64,000 nt of DNA from Mortierella alpina (GCA_029449245.1 JANATF010000005.1:2666001-2730000); one strand, 5' to 3'. Shown: positions 45,063 to 58,857, counted from the first letter of the stretch. Notes: generated by a model from the letters alone, not told the origin. Numbers and translations: made by a program.

Positions 45063-47397
45063 ATGCCCCACTTTCTAATCCAGTTTGCTCAGCAGCACGA
45101 GGAGGTACTACACCTTGCCTCAGCTCAATTCGTCGCCTCTCCTCGCTGTCGTCTTTTGCGGCACCACTAGCTTTTTCTTCCACGAACTCACTCGCCGTTG
45201 CTCGTTTCACGCTCATTTGCTTCTGGTACACTAGTTCCGCCTGCCAGAGCTGGAGGCGTTGGCGACCATAGAGAATGTCCAAATGACATACAAGCCAAGT
45301 GACTACAGTCTTGAGGTATGCAGGAGGAAACTCAAGGCTGAGTCTTTCTCGCTTTGTCTTTGACAAGCTTCCTTCAGAACTGTCCTGCCTTTACTAAAAC
45401 TTTAACCATTCGTTCGAGATAGTCGCCCTTCTTAATTGTGGAGATCGAGTCCGCCGAGAAGGCTGCTCTGCTGCTGAAGCGCGCCATTCTTATCAAGTAA
45501 GCGAAATATCACTTTCCAGGAGGCACAGCGCATCCGTTATGCTGTCGAAAGCGATTTGATCCATCCTCGAGCAAGGACTGAGGAGGAAACACGAACTGAC
45601 GCCATTGGATTTTGCAAACTTTAGGACCATCACTGAGTTGTGGGGTACAGGATCATCATGGGACGAACTTATTGAGAAGGTTAAGGAGCACCCTGAGCGC
45701 TGGGTACGTATTCTTTTCTAATAGCCACGGAAACTCTGGACCTCGCAGCCTCTCTCCTCCGTTGTTCAGTGTGACTTATGACATCTCAAGCGACAGAGAA
45801 GCTGTAGGAAGTAACACGTTTACACACATGTCATTCCCTTATATTGAACTTATAGCCTCAATACCTCGAGACGACTTTCAAGTTCTCGGTTGTGACTTTT
45901 GGAGGCACGATCGAGATGAAGGACAAACCGGCCATCATCAACCGCTTCTCGTTCACAGGATTCATGGGCAAGATTGATCTCAAAAACCCTCAGGAAGAGT
46001 TTCAGCTCATCGCGGACTATGGAATCGATCCCAACGTCAAAGTTGCACACACCTTTTACATGGGACGCTTGGTACGGATCATATTATATAGGGGTGATAA
46101 AAAAAGAAGTGTCCCGCAGCAGTCGCAATTTTGATCGGATTGGCTAACATATCGACCGAACGATGCCCTGCAACAAATACCACTCACCTAGGTTGGACAT
46201 GGAAAGCGCGAGCTGATTGAAAAGTTCAATGTCAAGAAGCGGAAATATATCGGCAACACTACCATGGATGCAGAACTTTCGTTGATCATGGCCAACCAGG
46301 CCCTCTGCGGACCAGGAAAACTTGTGTATGATCCCTTTGTCGGTACTGGATCGTTCTTGATGACTTGTGCTCATTTCGGTGCCATGACCGTCGGAAGTGA
46401 TATCGATGGGCGCCAAATCCGAGGCAAGGGCAAAGCCAGCATTCAGTCCAACTGTGAACAGTATGATCTCAAAGGCAGGGTTCTGGACGCACTAGTCTTT
46501 GATGTCTGCCATGCACCCTGGAGGAGGTTCAAAGGAGGCCTGTTTGATGCCATCGTTACAGATCGTAAGTCTCGGTCCCTGTGCTGATATGCAAAAAAAA
46601 AAAAAGTGTTGCATTCTGTCAAGTGCTCTATCGTTTAACTCTACCGCCTTACAATCAAATGCATACTTTAGCCCCATATGGCGTCCGTGCAGGTGCAAAG
46701 ACTCTGGGCCGCAAGGATCCAGCCAAGCAAGCGACAGAGCCACGGATGGCGGTCGAGGAAGGCGTCCACGCACATCTGTAAGACACTGCACCCACAACGC
46801 GTCCGCAAACTTGCTCGAGAACAAGGCAGGCGATCTAAACCTTCTCCTCTCTTCTTCTTGGGGATGACCCTGGATAGCTTGCCAGACTATGTTCCGCCTA
46901 CCAAGCCATACGAAATGTCGGAGGTAGTAGCCGATCTACTCATGTTCGCAGTGAAGAACTTGGTGCGTGGAGGTCGTCTTGTGTACTGGCTCCCAACAGT
47001 GACAGAGGATTATACGATCGATGATCTGCCTACACACCCTTGCATGGAACTGGTTGCTAATTGCGAGCAGGCCTTTGGACAGTGGAGTCGTCGTTTGATC
47101 ACGATGGAGAAGGTTGCAGATTGGGATGGAGAGGCAGCCCTGGGACCTCCCACAGGTGACATGAACAGGTCGACGACGGATCCGAAGCGACAGGGACATT
47201 TTGGATTCCGAGACCGGTACTTTGCCTTTAGTACTGTGGAGAATGCAAAGAGGAAAAAGGAATTGAAGGAGGCTTATCAGAAGGGAGGACCAGAGGGTGT
47301 GGCTGCCTACATGCGGAGTCTAGAGGAAAAGAAGAAGCAATTGCAACTGGAGCAGCAGCAGCAAGATCAACAAGAGCAAGGCCTTCAGAGCTCATAA
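45063..47397 (+). CDS. TRM11: tRNA (guanine10-N2)-methyltransferase Trm11
   Basis: Exons 45063..45104, 45235..45315, 45423..45496, 45625..45703, 45871..46071, 46192..46564, 46672..46777 and 46878..47397 give 491 aa. The N-terminal THUMP-type region begins MPHFLIQFAQQHEEFRLPEL. The methyltransferase half reads YIGNTTMDAELSLIMANQAL, then LVYDPFVGTGSFL (SAM loop) and GSDIDGRQIRG. The catalytic motif TDPPYGVRAGAK (D283-P-P-Y286) is split by intron 6. It continues DYVPPTKPYEMSEVVADL and GGRLVYWLPTVTEDY. Trm11 with Trm112 forms m2G10 in tRNA. The C-terminus has a Gln-rich extension (EQQQQDQQEQGLQ) and the protein is somewhat longer than the yeast one (~433). Acceptors of exons 3, 5 and 8 were chosen by frame and homology. 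Confidence 0.93.
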
Positions 47398-47559
47398 AAG
47401 TTCTTTTGAAGGGGTTATAAAAAGGGACAAGTTCATCAACGCTTCTTTCACATATGTCAATGCGTTCTACGGGTGCTTTGTGTCAGGGCGCATGGAGAAT
47501 GATTTATTATTATACAAAAATGAAGAAGGAAACAAAAAAAAACGACGCTTAGGAAAAAG

Positions 47560-48832
<1,273 letters not shown>

Positions 48833-50040
48833 GATTTTTTGTGATCTACTGCTGGGCTTATATAGCGTGGGTGTCGTGGAAGGCGATCAATTGGATGCCA
48901 AAAATTGTGTCTCTGTAGTGCGATCTAAGGCGTGTATGTATCTCTTGGCTTGCTTGCTTGCTTGCTGCGATCGGTTCGAGTGATGAAAAGGTCAAGAAGG
49001 GGGTAGGGCAAACGTTAGACTAGGAGATGTGGCAGGGTATAGACTGTGTTTGAAGTCTTGAAGAAGCAGAAAGTGAAAGTGGAAGTGTGAAGATGGGAAA
49101 AGAAGAGAAGGATGTGCCTGAGAAGGACAAGAGGTCCGGTATTTATACACACCTCAAACGAAGGTGAATCATCCCATTCTCCGGAGTGTGAGGCCCGTCC
49201 TGAGGGGGGCGCATCGCTTTGCAATAAAAAAAGTGTATGAGTCGGTCCCGACTGGTTGCGACACAGCACAAGGAAACCTGATGAATAACTTCACAGCCGC
49301 ATATGCCGAGACGTCAATGTTCGACTGACATTTTTTTTTTCATCCCCCGTTCTTAGGCCTAAGGCACAGACCCCGATATGGATTGTCGCCTTGCCATCCC
49401 CTCCAGCCCATTCTCTAGGTGAGTACTCGTTGCCTTCAACCAGCAATGGAGCTGGGATCACCAGGCATGATCCATCCACCTATTCAAAAAGAGGAGCGAG
49501 TGTGCTTTTGGATGCTGACTCGTAGGCGCACCGGTCTCTGCTTGTTTTCATCGAGTCATCGCACGCATATGCTAGTGCCCTCCTTCTTATCTCTCTTTTT
49601 TCACAAGATTCGTGCTGAGTCACAATTTCACAGCCCCTCAAGCGGAGTGACAAATCACAGCCCCTCAATGCTTTTTTTTCTTTGCCCGCACAGAACAGGA
49701 CCCCACTACCCCTGGGCACCAGATGAAGCAACCCGCATGCTGGATCAGGCACCCACTCAGTTCCAGGCTCTGTGCCTCCGCATCTCTCCCGCCTGGCTTT
49801 CTCGTTTTCAGATTCATTGTTCTTTAATGAACCGATTATTCTCTATGTAGATAATTCTAGATATGATCTGACAAGTTGCTTATTGTGCTGGCCTACGCAT
49901 CGATCTTTCTAGAGGTCCAAACAACCTTCTTTCTCTCTCTCTCTCTCCATCGGCAGGTATGACAAAATGCTCATAGATCGAACGATATGAATGAAATCGG
50001 AAAACAAACAAAAAAAACAAGAGGAATCAAAAATGTATGC
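48833..50040. other. DAHP synthase promoter region and 3' flank of eIF4E-like gene
   Basis: 1.2 kb without a supported gene. It contains TGAGTCA at 49616-49622 and a TGACTC core near 49517, plus C/T-rich tracts. Confidence 0.5.
49616..49622. promoter_or_regulatory. Gcn4/Cpc1 (bZIP) consensus-like site
   Basis: TGAGTCA, a perfect match to the TGASTCA bZIP consensus that controls amino-acid biosynthesis genes in fungi. It lies ~785 bp upstream of the DAHP synthase ATG, with a TGACTC half-match ~100 bp nearer. The distance is large, so function is uncertain. Confidence 0.25.
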
Positions 50041-53000
50041 TTATTGGCGTTGCTGGTGGTGTAACTCCCTCTCTCTTTGCTCCTTGAGCTGTTGCTGATG
50101 CTTGGCTTCCGAGGCTGCCATCGCAGCCGCCGCCATAGCACGAACCTTTTCATCACGCAAGCGATCCCGCTCGGCCCTCTCCTTCTCTAGCCGCTCCTTG
50201 CCCAGCTGCATGATCCTCTCTTGCTCCTTGGACGCCTCGCGGTCGCGCTCCCGTTCGCGTTCTCGCTCTCGTTCCCGGACAGCCTGTTGCTGCTGCTGAT
50301 ATTGAGTAAACGCCTCAAACGACTGGAACTCGCTCAGGTTCATGCTTCCAAAACTGCTTGCGCTACCCATCCTCGGTGTGGTCGGTAATAATGGGCTAGA
50401 GACACCACTCAAAGGACCACTTGCTGATTGTGAGCCCGATGCGACGGGCGTGGCTGTTCCAGAACTGGCCGCACTTGCCTCCTTGGCCAACTGCTGCTGC
50501 TTCAGCTTTTCCTCTCGCTTGCCGTCAAAATGCTTCTTGTACTTGGCTGTCCGCACGAGCTCATCAGCACCACTGGGTGCAAGTTCCTGAATCAGAACGC
50601 CTCGAATATGCGCTAGCGCCTCAGGCGTATCGTCGGCTCCGAGCCACACCTCAACACGATCACCGCGGGCTCGACGAGCAAACACTGCGATTCAACGGAA
50701 AGAATTTTTTAAGGTTAATAGGGTTCGAACAAGACCTTTAACATGTTAGAGGGAATAACGATCGAGTACATACCGGCTCCTGTGCCTTCACCATGATGAT
50801 CAAGAACATCGCCAGCCATGAGAATCAAAACCGTCTCCCACACTGTGTCTAGCATGGCGCGTGGAGGACAAAGCGTAAGGCGGCCTCCGTACTTGTTCCT
50901 TGGGTCCTCCCACATGGGCTTGATTCCCTTTTTGAACCAATGCAGGTTTTGATTCACCTTCATGGTCGCGGGCCGGACGCGCTCACGCACGTACTTCCAG
51001 GACGTAGCGAATTGAGGGACGGTGTGGCAAGAGAACAAGGGTGTAATGGCGCTCGAGTAGGCATCATGCACCTGCGTCTTGTCCTTGGCTCGAGAGGTAT
51101 CTGAGAAGAACAGTGTCCTATCAATGACCGAGACGAGAAAAAAAATAAAGGAAACAAGAAAAAGGTTAGCCTATGTATCTCTATGTAGTGGCAACATACA
51201 ATACATCACAAGTAAAATAGGCATACCATTCATCAGAAAGAGGCATCTGGTCCGGGTACTGCCTTGCAGACAAAAACAGGCGAATGCGCTCCAGCTCCTC
51301 CAACTGGGCATCTCCTTTAGCCCAGTTGGGGAAGAACCCATTCTGGATCATAGGCGTCGTGACCATCTGCAAACGTCCATAGTAGTCATCGTCGTCATCG
51401 CCATACTCGCCGCCACCGGGGGTCATGGGCGTGCGCGGTGGGTGCTGATTCGGCCGCATTGAAAAGTAATCCCCAGGAACATCGCGTGCACTTCTGGGTG
51501 AGAATGCGACCTGGTTGCCTTCTGTGACCGTCTGCAGCTGCAAGTTGTGCGTAGAGCGAGTGCTCAAAAGCCGAGTGGGTCGAGGTCCCCGACGCTTGAC
51601 GTCGGACTCTGTGAAGGCGGCAGCACTTGGACTGAATGGCGCTGGAGCCGTGGTGGGGCTCGTTGGTGGTTCCGGTGTGGCTCGCGATGAAACCGAGGGA
51701 CTCGTCGATTCAGATGCGGACGTGTACACAGACAAGGACGCGGACGTTGTACCTGAGGGAGTGGCGCTGGCTACAGTCATGTTATGAACAGGGACCCATG
51801 AGGGTGTCTGAGGCACGGGTGGGACAGACTCATTAGAGGATCCATTGGAGCTGTTATCGGCATGAGCACGACTCCGTGATCTAGACCTCGATCGTGAGCG
51901 GGACCGAGTGCGTGTCTTCTTGGGAGCTGCTCCGTTGGATGCTGTTATTGTGCTCTGGCTGCTGACATTGCCGGCGCTCTCCTGTTCATCCGGAGATGCT
52001 GCTGTTGGGAGCTCGTCCACAGCACCTGCCTCTTTCTCACGCTGCTGGGTACCATCCAATGACTTCTCCTTGTTGTTCTTTTGGCTTCTAGAACGCCGGC
52101 GACGGCCGGGTGTAGTGGGCGTGGTAGGCGATCCAGGGGCCGCGATTTGTGCGTTGTTGGTTCCAGAAAGATTTAATGGCGGAGGGGCCGCCTTCCGTGA
52201 CCGCCCTGGAGAGCTGCTGATCTTTGGGTCCACCAGCTCGACGGCAACAGGCGCAGGCGCAGGCTGACTGCGTGCGGCTGGTTCGTCCTTATCCAGACTG
52301 AGCGAAGCGCTCTGCGACTCTGGATTTACTATTTGCAAGCCATTGGTGGTGCTGGGGTGGCCATTTGTCTTTATCTCAGCTGCAGCGGCTCTCAGACGAC
52401 TACCAGGCGGGCGATAAGGCTGAGAAGCTGCAGGTGTAGCGACAGCGGGCGATCTCGATGTTTGATCTTCATCCATGCTCACCATTGACGCCCAGGACAT
52501 CCGCTTGTCTGCAGCAGAGGTGTGCGCTGCTGCAGCAGTAAGGGTTTGCGCCTTGATGTGATGCGGCTCCTCCAAGCTTTCCTGCTCAATGTCGTATCCA
52601 TTCAACTCGACGTCGCTGACCTCACCAACGGGCATGCGGTGGTCGCACTCGACCTTTTGATCTGCGCCAGACAGTTTGACGGTGATGGCGGCCGAGGGGT
52701 AATGGGCAGTGGTGTAATGGTAGGTATGCTTTCGCTTGCGAGCAAAAGGTGAGATTGGCAACGAGGTCGGACCAGCCGCACCTGGGAGCATCAGTCGTGG
52801 CGAGGTATAGGGCGAAGGGAATTCGTGGGGGATGGAGTAGGCAAAAAACGGTGGGACAGAGGCATTGGGACGGTCGCGGGTGGTCCTGCCCAGGACCATG
52901 GAGCTGGGTCGAGAGGAGGCTGAAGGAGATTGCAACGACCCTGCGTAGGAATCACGCAAGGGTGTGGAGGGGGCACTGATCGAGTCGAAGCTGGAGTAGC

Positions 53001-53901
53001 GTCTGATCGCGTCCATCTGCAGGCCTGCGGGCGGAGAATCTGCGTGCCCATTCGAGTCCTGTGATGCTGCCGGTGCGCCAGTCGAGAAAGAGGACAATGG
53101 GGGCAGGGTGTCGGTCGGGGTCTCGGGAGCCAGCTCTTCCGAAAGCGAGACAGTCGAGAGCTTGGATCTTGGAGGCGACACTGGCGATCCCGCAGCCTCT
53201 CTGTCCACAGTTGATCCAGATCCTGACTCCAATGCTCCTGCTGTGGCCGCTGCATCCGAGACACCTGTGGAGACTGTGGCGCCGTTGGCATCGACGGCAA
53301 GTGGCGGCATATCCAGCAGATCGGTCGACACGGCGGCGATGGCCTGTTTCAAGTCCTGGACAGTGACCGTGGAGCCGTTCCGACTGTGGGTGCGATAGTG
53401 GGTCTTGAGGTGCTGCTGCTGGTTCTTCGGGGGCGCGAGAGACGCACTCGGCACGGACGCAGACAACCGCTGGTCTCGTTCAGTGGCATCCTGCCCATTG
53501 TCGGTGGCGCGGATGGAGACAAGAGAAGGTGTTTCTTGCTCGCTCAACGACAGGTCATTCAGCTGCGAGTGCAGTCCACTGCCGATGCCATTGGCCGCTG
53601 TTGCAGAGGATGGGGCCGAGGATGGCGGCGTGTGGGTCTGAGTCGAGGGCTGATGTGGTTTTGGAAAGACAAAGTCAGGCCGCAGACCCTCGCCGAGGCC
53701 GCGTGACAGGCGCCTGGCCTGCATAGCGGCCTTGACACCCGCAGACGAGGTCGAGGTCCTGCTGGTGGTGGAGGCTCGCTGTGCTGCGGTGCCTGCAGCT
53801 GTGGTGTCGGTGGCAGTGATGGGCTCATGGGCAGCAGCAAAGGCTAATGGCACGGATGGCAGAGGAGCTGCCTGGCCGTCGTGTGGGGTCTCAGCGGACA
53901 T
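50041..53901 (-). CDS. Very long eIF4E-family protein (class II, 4EHP-like)
   Basis: Minus-strand exons 53901..51227, 51117..50774 and 50684..50041 give 1,220 aa; eIF4E and 4EHP are normally ~200-250. Residues 1-~860 are disordered Ser/Thr/Pro/Ala sequence with an RS patch (RTRSRSRSRSRSRSRA). The eIF4E domain is ~870-1060: DEWTLFFSDTSRAK (W892), SWKYVRERV (W932), HWFKKGIKPMWEDPRNKYGG (cap-stacking W961, E962) and RRARGDRVEVWLGAD (W1020). The usual first cap-stacking Trp is replaced, probably by Tyr near residue 912, as in class II eIF4E/4EHP. The C-terminus is Gln-rich, followed by an RE-repeat helix (RERERERERERDRE). It probably binds cap and represses or redirects translation (inference). 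Donor GTATGC in exon 1 was chosen because it rebuilds the diagnostic EWTLFF. Confidence 0.88.
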
Positions 53902-54326
53902 TATGGATGGATGGAGATCAACGCTGCAGGACTCAAGTGCTCGACACTAGTCGGGGCTATGCTGCAGTTTGCGGAGAGGGATGCAGCTTCTGCTGGTAAG
54001 CTGCTGGTAAGCTTGCTGGTTGGTGCTGCAAGGTGCTGCAAGGTGCTGAGCGAGGAGTATGCTGCAAGGAAGGATGAACGGGGATGACGGATGAATGGGT
54101 GTATGAATGGGAGAGATGAACAGTGGAATACAGTAATGCGAAGGTGATGAGACGAGAGAACTGAAGAGAGAAGAAGATGAGGAAGAAGAGGAAGAAGAGA
54201 ACGACGAGACTGAGAAACAAAGAGACCAACAGAGAAAAATTTATCGCTGGATGGTAAAGTCTAATTCGCTTCTTCCCCCACTCGAACCAGCGAGGCGGGC
54301 CTTGTTTGTGGTTCTCTTGCTCAGTG

Positions 54327-54357
<31 letters not shown>

Positions 54358-56232
54358 CTCTCTCTCTTTCTCTTTCTCTCTCTGTCCGATGGATGCTCAC
54401 TTCCTCGTCCTTCACTCTCTCTCTCTCTTCCCGTCTGTCGTTTGTCCTCTTGATTGTTGTGCTGGTGGTGGCTATACCACCGCTGCATGGGTGCGGATGA
54501 TCCTTGCGACAGTCTGAGAGACACGCAACGGTGCACAAAACAGCCCTCTCGTGGGTCATCCGGCACGCAAGTCTCTGATGTCGAACCTTTTTTTTATTTT
54601 TCTGAGGCGTGTTCCAGGCAGGTCCAAGAGATCGGGCGCTCCGAAAATGGACGATCTCTACTTGTCTTCTCTTTCTTCATGACAAAAAGATCGTCCAACT
54701 CCCTTATATGCCTCCTTGCCTGATCCTACATCGACTCTCTTCCACGCCTCGTCAAGGCAGTTGAGGGAATTGTGGGCAGATACCACAGTGGTGCGTGTGA
54801 TGATGCACCTTGGATCACAAAAATGCAAGTAGAATGAAAACGAGGGCGTCGCGTTGTGCACCCAAGCAAGAGATTTATAATGAGCATAGCAAACAAGAAG
54901 TAGAATAACAAACCAACTCACCACACAATGCTGATTATGAGCGAAAAGGAAGGCATGGAAGAGGGGTCAGGCTCTTTGACCCTTGCAAACTCAATCCCCT
55001 ACGTGGACTCGGGTAATCTATGTTGGAGTGCCTCAAGCCATTGTTGTGATGCTCGACGAGGTTGACCGTCTGTTATTAACCAGGATCAAGAGCGAGACGC
55101 TTCATGCAAGGTGCTACAATGAAGAAAACAGAGTGGGCGCCAGTACCGATTCGAGAAGTACCTGCGCGAGAAGTGACAAGGTGGGCGCGTCTTCTCTGAA
55201 CCTTCTCACGCCTCCCTAGTGTCTTTTTTGCAGTTGTGCTGTCGCGTATAACATGAACACAACCGAGGGATCGCTCCGCCTCGTCTCTTAGTTTGCTGCA
55301 TGTTTACGCACAAAGGGAGCTTCAGAGTCTAGCTTTATTTCTGTGTGTCTATACAGAGTGTCTGTGTGCCTGTGTGTCTGCTGGAGCGGTGGGCTAAAAA
55401 TATGTTCGACACGCGAAATAGAATCAACACTGTACCAAAAGGACGCCGCCATCGTGTGTGTAGATCGACGCATCGTTGCGAGATCATGAGCTATTCTTTG
55501 CGGAAACATCTTGCACCAGTAGGTCTTTGTTCTGTTGACATATCTAACCTCGGGGGTACGTGATCTGCCATATTCCAATGCCTATTGCAGCCGGGTCGGG
55601 TGGAGTAATGAGCACTGTGATCCACGTTTTATATCACTATCAACAGGAAATCTCAACTGCCAGGAAGGCGGGAGTAGAGTGCCCACCTCTGTTGATGTTC
55701 CTGTCAATTCCGACAAACACCTTATTTATGATTTTTTTTTTCCACGGGTGGGTGGGAAGATGGCCCTCAAACGGGCGGCACCGCCTGGCTCCACAAAATC
55801 TCCGCGTTTGAGAAGCGACTGTGGAGACAGAGCGGCAGAAGCTAACAAGGCAGCCAAGAGCCAAAAAAACGCAGAGCAGAAGCGAGAAGGCAACAGCGCC
55901 GAGGAGGGTAGGGAGGGGTTGCGGACTGTACTCCTAGGCGGTAAACAGAAGAGCCAGGCAAGATCCCCACAACGATCTCGTAAGGGCTGTTTAGAGTTCC
56001 TTCCTGCTCTCTCCGTGCCAGGAGTCAGCAAGCGATGCTCTGTGGCACATTTCGCAGCAGCCTCCTTTTTACCGCATTCTCCTCCTGCAAGTCACTCTGC
56101 ACACTCCGTTCGCTTTTTCTCTGGGTCCGTAACGGTTTCTTTTGGGAGATCCTTCTTTCCTTTGTCATTTGGCGTTCCTTCACTCATCCCTGCCTTCTTT
56201 ATCCACAACCCCGCAGCCAGAACGGAATCGCC
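53902..56232. other. Large intergenic region
   Basis: 2.3 kb between the divergently transcribed eIF4E-like and FLX1 genes. It contains the CT microsatellite and T-rich tracts. Frames at 53957-54559 (-) and 55535-56269 (+) are low complexity or lack family resemblance, and the second overlaps the FLX1 start. No gene supported. Confidence 0.5.
54320..54390. repeat. (CT)n microsatellite
   Basis: Nearly pure CT repeat with short interruptions, ~430 bp upstream of the eIF4E-like ATG. More CT tracts follow up to ~54430. Confidence 0.9.
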
Positions 56233-57827
56233 ATGCCGAAATCATACACTGGGAGTGTTGCAACGGTAATCCCTCAACGACACGTAGATCCTGGTTCTGG
56301 TCAAAAGACCTGCATGCGCAGCAGACATTGCACTCAGGAACCGAGCAATCCCGATTCAGCCCACGAACGACCCTGAGCAAGCTAGGACCATGAACATCAC
56401 TGCTACTTGACTAGGAGGAACACGCAGGAGCTATTGACATTTACAGGAGAATCAATACACCAGCAGGAAGAACAAAAAAAAAAAGAGGATTTCCCTCGGA
56501 GCGTTTTGGCTTTGCTGCTACTAGTAGCTAACGGCCTTGGATCTCTTTGATATATAGGACCAAGCACTGGCTGGATTCACAGGCGGCGCCGTCTCAACAA
56601 TATTCCTTCATCCTCTCGATCTGATCAAAACACGCTTCCAAGGTAAGAGAGAGAGAGAGAGCGAGAGAGCCAGCCCTTTAGGGACGAAACTAGTCTCTTT
56701 TTTGATCCAGGATGCTGACCTGGTCCCTTTCGCGTGCGTTTTTTCTAGTCAATGCGACCCAAGCAGCTCCCAGGTTCGGAGGCACGCTTCGCAGTTTCCA
56801 ACAAATTTACAGGAGTGAAGGCTTCCGACATGGACTCTACCGTGGATTGACACCCAATTTTGCTGGCGCCACCGTTTCATGGGGCCTCTACTTCTATCTC
56901 TATGCGGGAATCAAGGCCAACATGCCTGTCGATCCGACCACAGGACGATTAGGCCCTACTCAGCACATGGCTGCCAGTATGCTCGGAGGTGCCTTGACTG
57001 CCGTTGTCACAAACCCGCTCTGGGTCATCAAAACCAGGATGTGCACCACCAAAAAAGCCACGCCAGGAACCTACCAGAGCCTTATCGGAGGACTGGCCTC
57101 ACTGACGAGGACCGAAGGCCTCAGTGGGCTGTATCGCGGGATCGTACCGGCACTCTTTGGTGTCAGTCATGGAGCGATTCAGTTTATGGCCTATGAGCAG
57201 TTGAAGTACTGGAGACAGGAAGCCAAGAAGAATCGTTGGGAGAAGCAGTTCCTGGAAGAAGTCCGCGGCAAGGTCAATGTGCCAATCTCGGACGCGGCAG
57301 CGAGTGGTGAGACTTCTCATGTTGCGGGTCTCGGCATGGATACAAAGACGTTTGAGAAGCTGCGGGAAACGAGGCTGCTGGAGAAGAAACACGACTGGGA
57401 GACACTGTCGACGGTCGAATACTTGTGCATGGCGGCGTCCTCCAAGGTGACCGCCACTGTGGCAACATACCCTTATCAGGTTTTGAGATCGAGGCTGCAG
57501 ATGATGAGCACCGGACAGAACGGGGAGCCTGTATACGCAGGAGTCATGGACTGCATCCGAAAGATCAGGAGGTAAGAGAACGCTCTCTTACAGACTCATG
57601 CGCATATTGATTGCTACATTCAGGGCATAAGGATTAACCCACCTGTTATGTTACCTCTATGCTGTACTGCTGCGCTTGCTGATAGAGCGGAGGGAATTCT
57701 AGGCTTTTACAAGGGCGTGGCGCCGAACGTCATAAGAGTGCTTCCAGGAACCTGCATCACCTTCCTTGTCTACGAGACTGTCAGCGCATGGTGTCGCAAA
57801 CACGCACGCTATGGCTTGAATGACTAG
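56233..57827 (+). CDS. FLX1: Mitochondrial FAD/folate carrier (SLC25A32/Flx1 type)
   Basis: Exons 56233..56265, 56558..56642, 56749..57571 and 57686..57827 give 360 aa. Three mitochondrial-carrier repeats are present: [22 protein letters not shown] and [11 protein letters not shown]. The Trp in the second signature and the [10 protein letters not shown] form of the third are the pattern of the FAD/folate/pyrimidine subgroup. [31 protein letters not shown] and [20 protein letters not shown] also match. In known biology yeast Flx1 moves FAD across the inner mitochondrial membrane. The matrix loop between repeats 2 and 3 is long (~80 residues, charged). The first exon is only 11 codons ([11 protein letters not shown]), and its ATG is the least certain part. 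The neighbouring SDH2 belongs to an FAD-dependent complex. Confidence 0.9.
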
Positions 57828-58287
57828 TGAGCTCGTTCAACCAACTTGATCTGCCATACCTCTCTGTTTTACTATCTCGTTGTATATCTCACTTCCTTCT
57901 CCACTCTTTGGCGAAATCCTACAATCTGTTCGATAGACTGGGACGCATGCTATGCTGTTTTTTTTGTTCTCATCCCTTCATACTAGCTATTCTATACCTC
58001 ATTTTGTTTTCCTTTTATCGCTACGACACCTGATGACCGTTTCCAAGTCTGTGGACAAAGACCGTAAAGTCTGTTCGCGGCTATGATATTTTCATGAGAA
58101 CAGATACACCTTTCCCGTGGTTGAAAAAAAAAATACAATACACATGTGCTTTCTTTGCAAGAATGTTGAGCTACTGCATGTATATATATACAATTATACA
58201 ATTGGGTTTCCTTGATTGTTTCCTTGAGTGAGGTGTGGTAAGAATGCAATAATGAACAGCAAAGAAAGAAAAGAAAAGAAAAAAGGT
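57828..58287. other. Convergent 3' regions, FLX1 and MIC12-like gene
   Basis: 460 bp, A/T-richer, with a short TATATATA run near 58185. Nothing else seen. Confidence 0.5.
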
Positions 58288-58857
58288 TCATGATCGTTTC
58301 CACGCATGAAAGGACTCGACCGCACCCGCCAATCCCGCGTTCCAGTTCCCTTGTCCAGCCAACTTGAGTTTCCGCCAGAACGACTTGTCTCGCCTCTGCC
58401 GCCTGGACGTGGCCTCCAACGCGTTCATCACTTGAAGAAACTCCTAGGACATGAATATCGTGGCGTTAGTCCTCTTGGATCTCTTTTGAGTTGATTTGCA
58501 TATGTATGGGTGCATACGCGCTTGTATCGCCGTGTCAGTGGAGTGGGGAAGTGCTGTCTCTTTTTTGGCTTTCTCAAGGGAGAGACAGAGTTAAGGCACG
58601 TTATGCGAGAGGAGAAACGAGACGAGAGGGGAGGCAGAGGAGAGAGAGAACTTGATGATGTGTAGAGGATTGATTACCTCGTCGCGAATGAACAATGGAA
58701 GTCCATATTCAATCGTCCGCCGACACCTCTGAAGAGAGTGATCCAGCGCTCTGGCATCGTTCCTGATCTGATCCGCGACAAGTGAATAGGCGGTCATGGA
58801 GCTCAGCACCCCGCCGGTGAATCCCAAAATCGACTGGGATACTGGGACGATCGTCAT
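58288..58857 (-). CDS. MICOS subunit MIC12-like (small mitochondrial membrane protein)
   Basis: Minus-strand exons 58857..58678 and 58443..58288 give 111 aa. MTIVPVSQSILGFTGGVLSS is one N-terminal hydrophobic segment with the FTGG start seen in fungal Mic12/Aim5. Next come YSLVADQIRNDARALDHSL, a charged middle (EATSRRQRRDKSFWRKLK), and GNWNAGLAGAVESFHAW, which matches the family's W-N-x-x-(x)-x-x-x-A-V-x-x-x-x-x-W ending. In known biology Mic12/QIL1 joins Mic10 and Mic60 subcomplexes at cristae junctions. The protein is too short and divergent for certainty, and another single-span mitochondrial protein is possible. Start ATG 58857 was chosen over an upstream in-frame GTG. It sits between FLX1 and SDH2, two other mitochondrial genes. 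Confidence 0.6.

Noticed and set aside
50715-50740. GGTTCGAAC sequence resembling a tRNA T-loop/box B
   Set aside because: It lies in an intron of the eIF4E-like gene, with no matching box A, acceptor stem or T-run.
51960-53706. Several plus-strand ORFs opposite the eIF4E-like gene
   Set aside because: They are antisense shadows of a GC-rich, Ser/Pro/Ala-coding exon.
55535-56269. 244-codon plus-strand ORF upstream of FLX1
   Set aside because: It overlaps the FLX1 first exon in another frame, has no domain, and its composition follows the local sequence.
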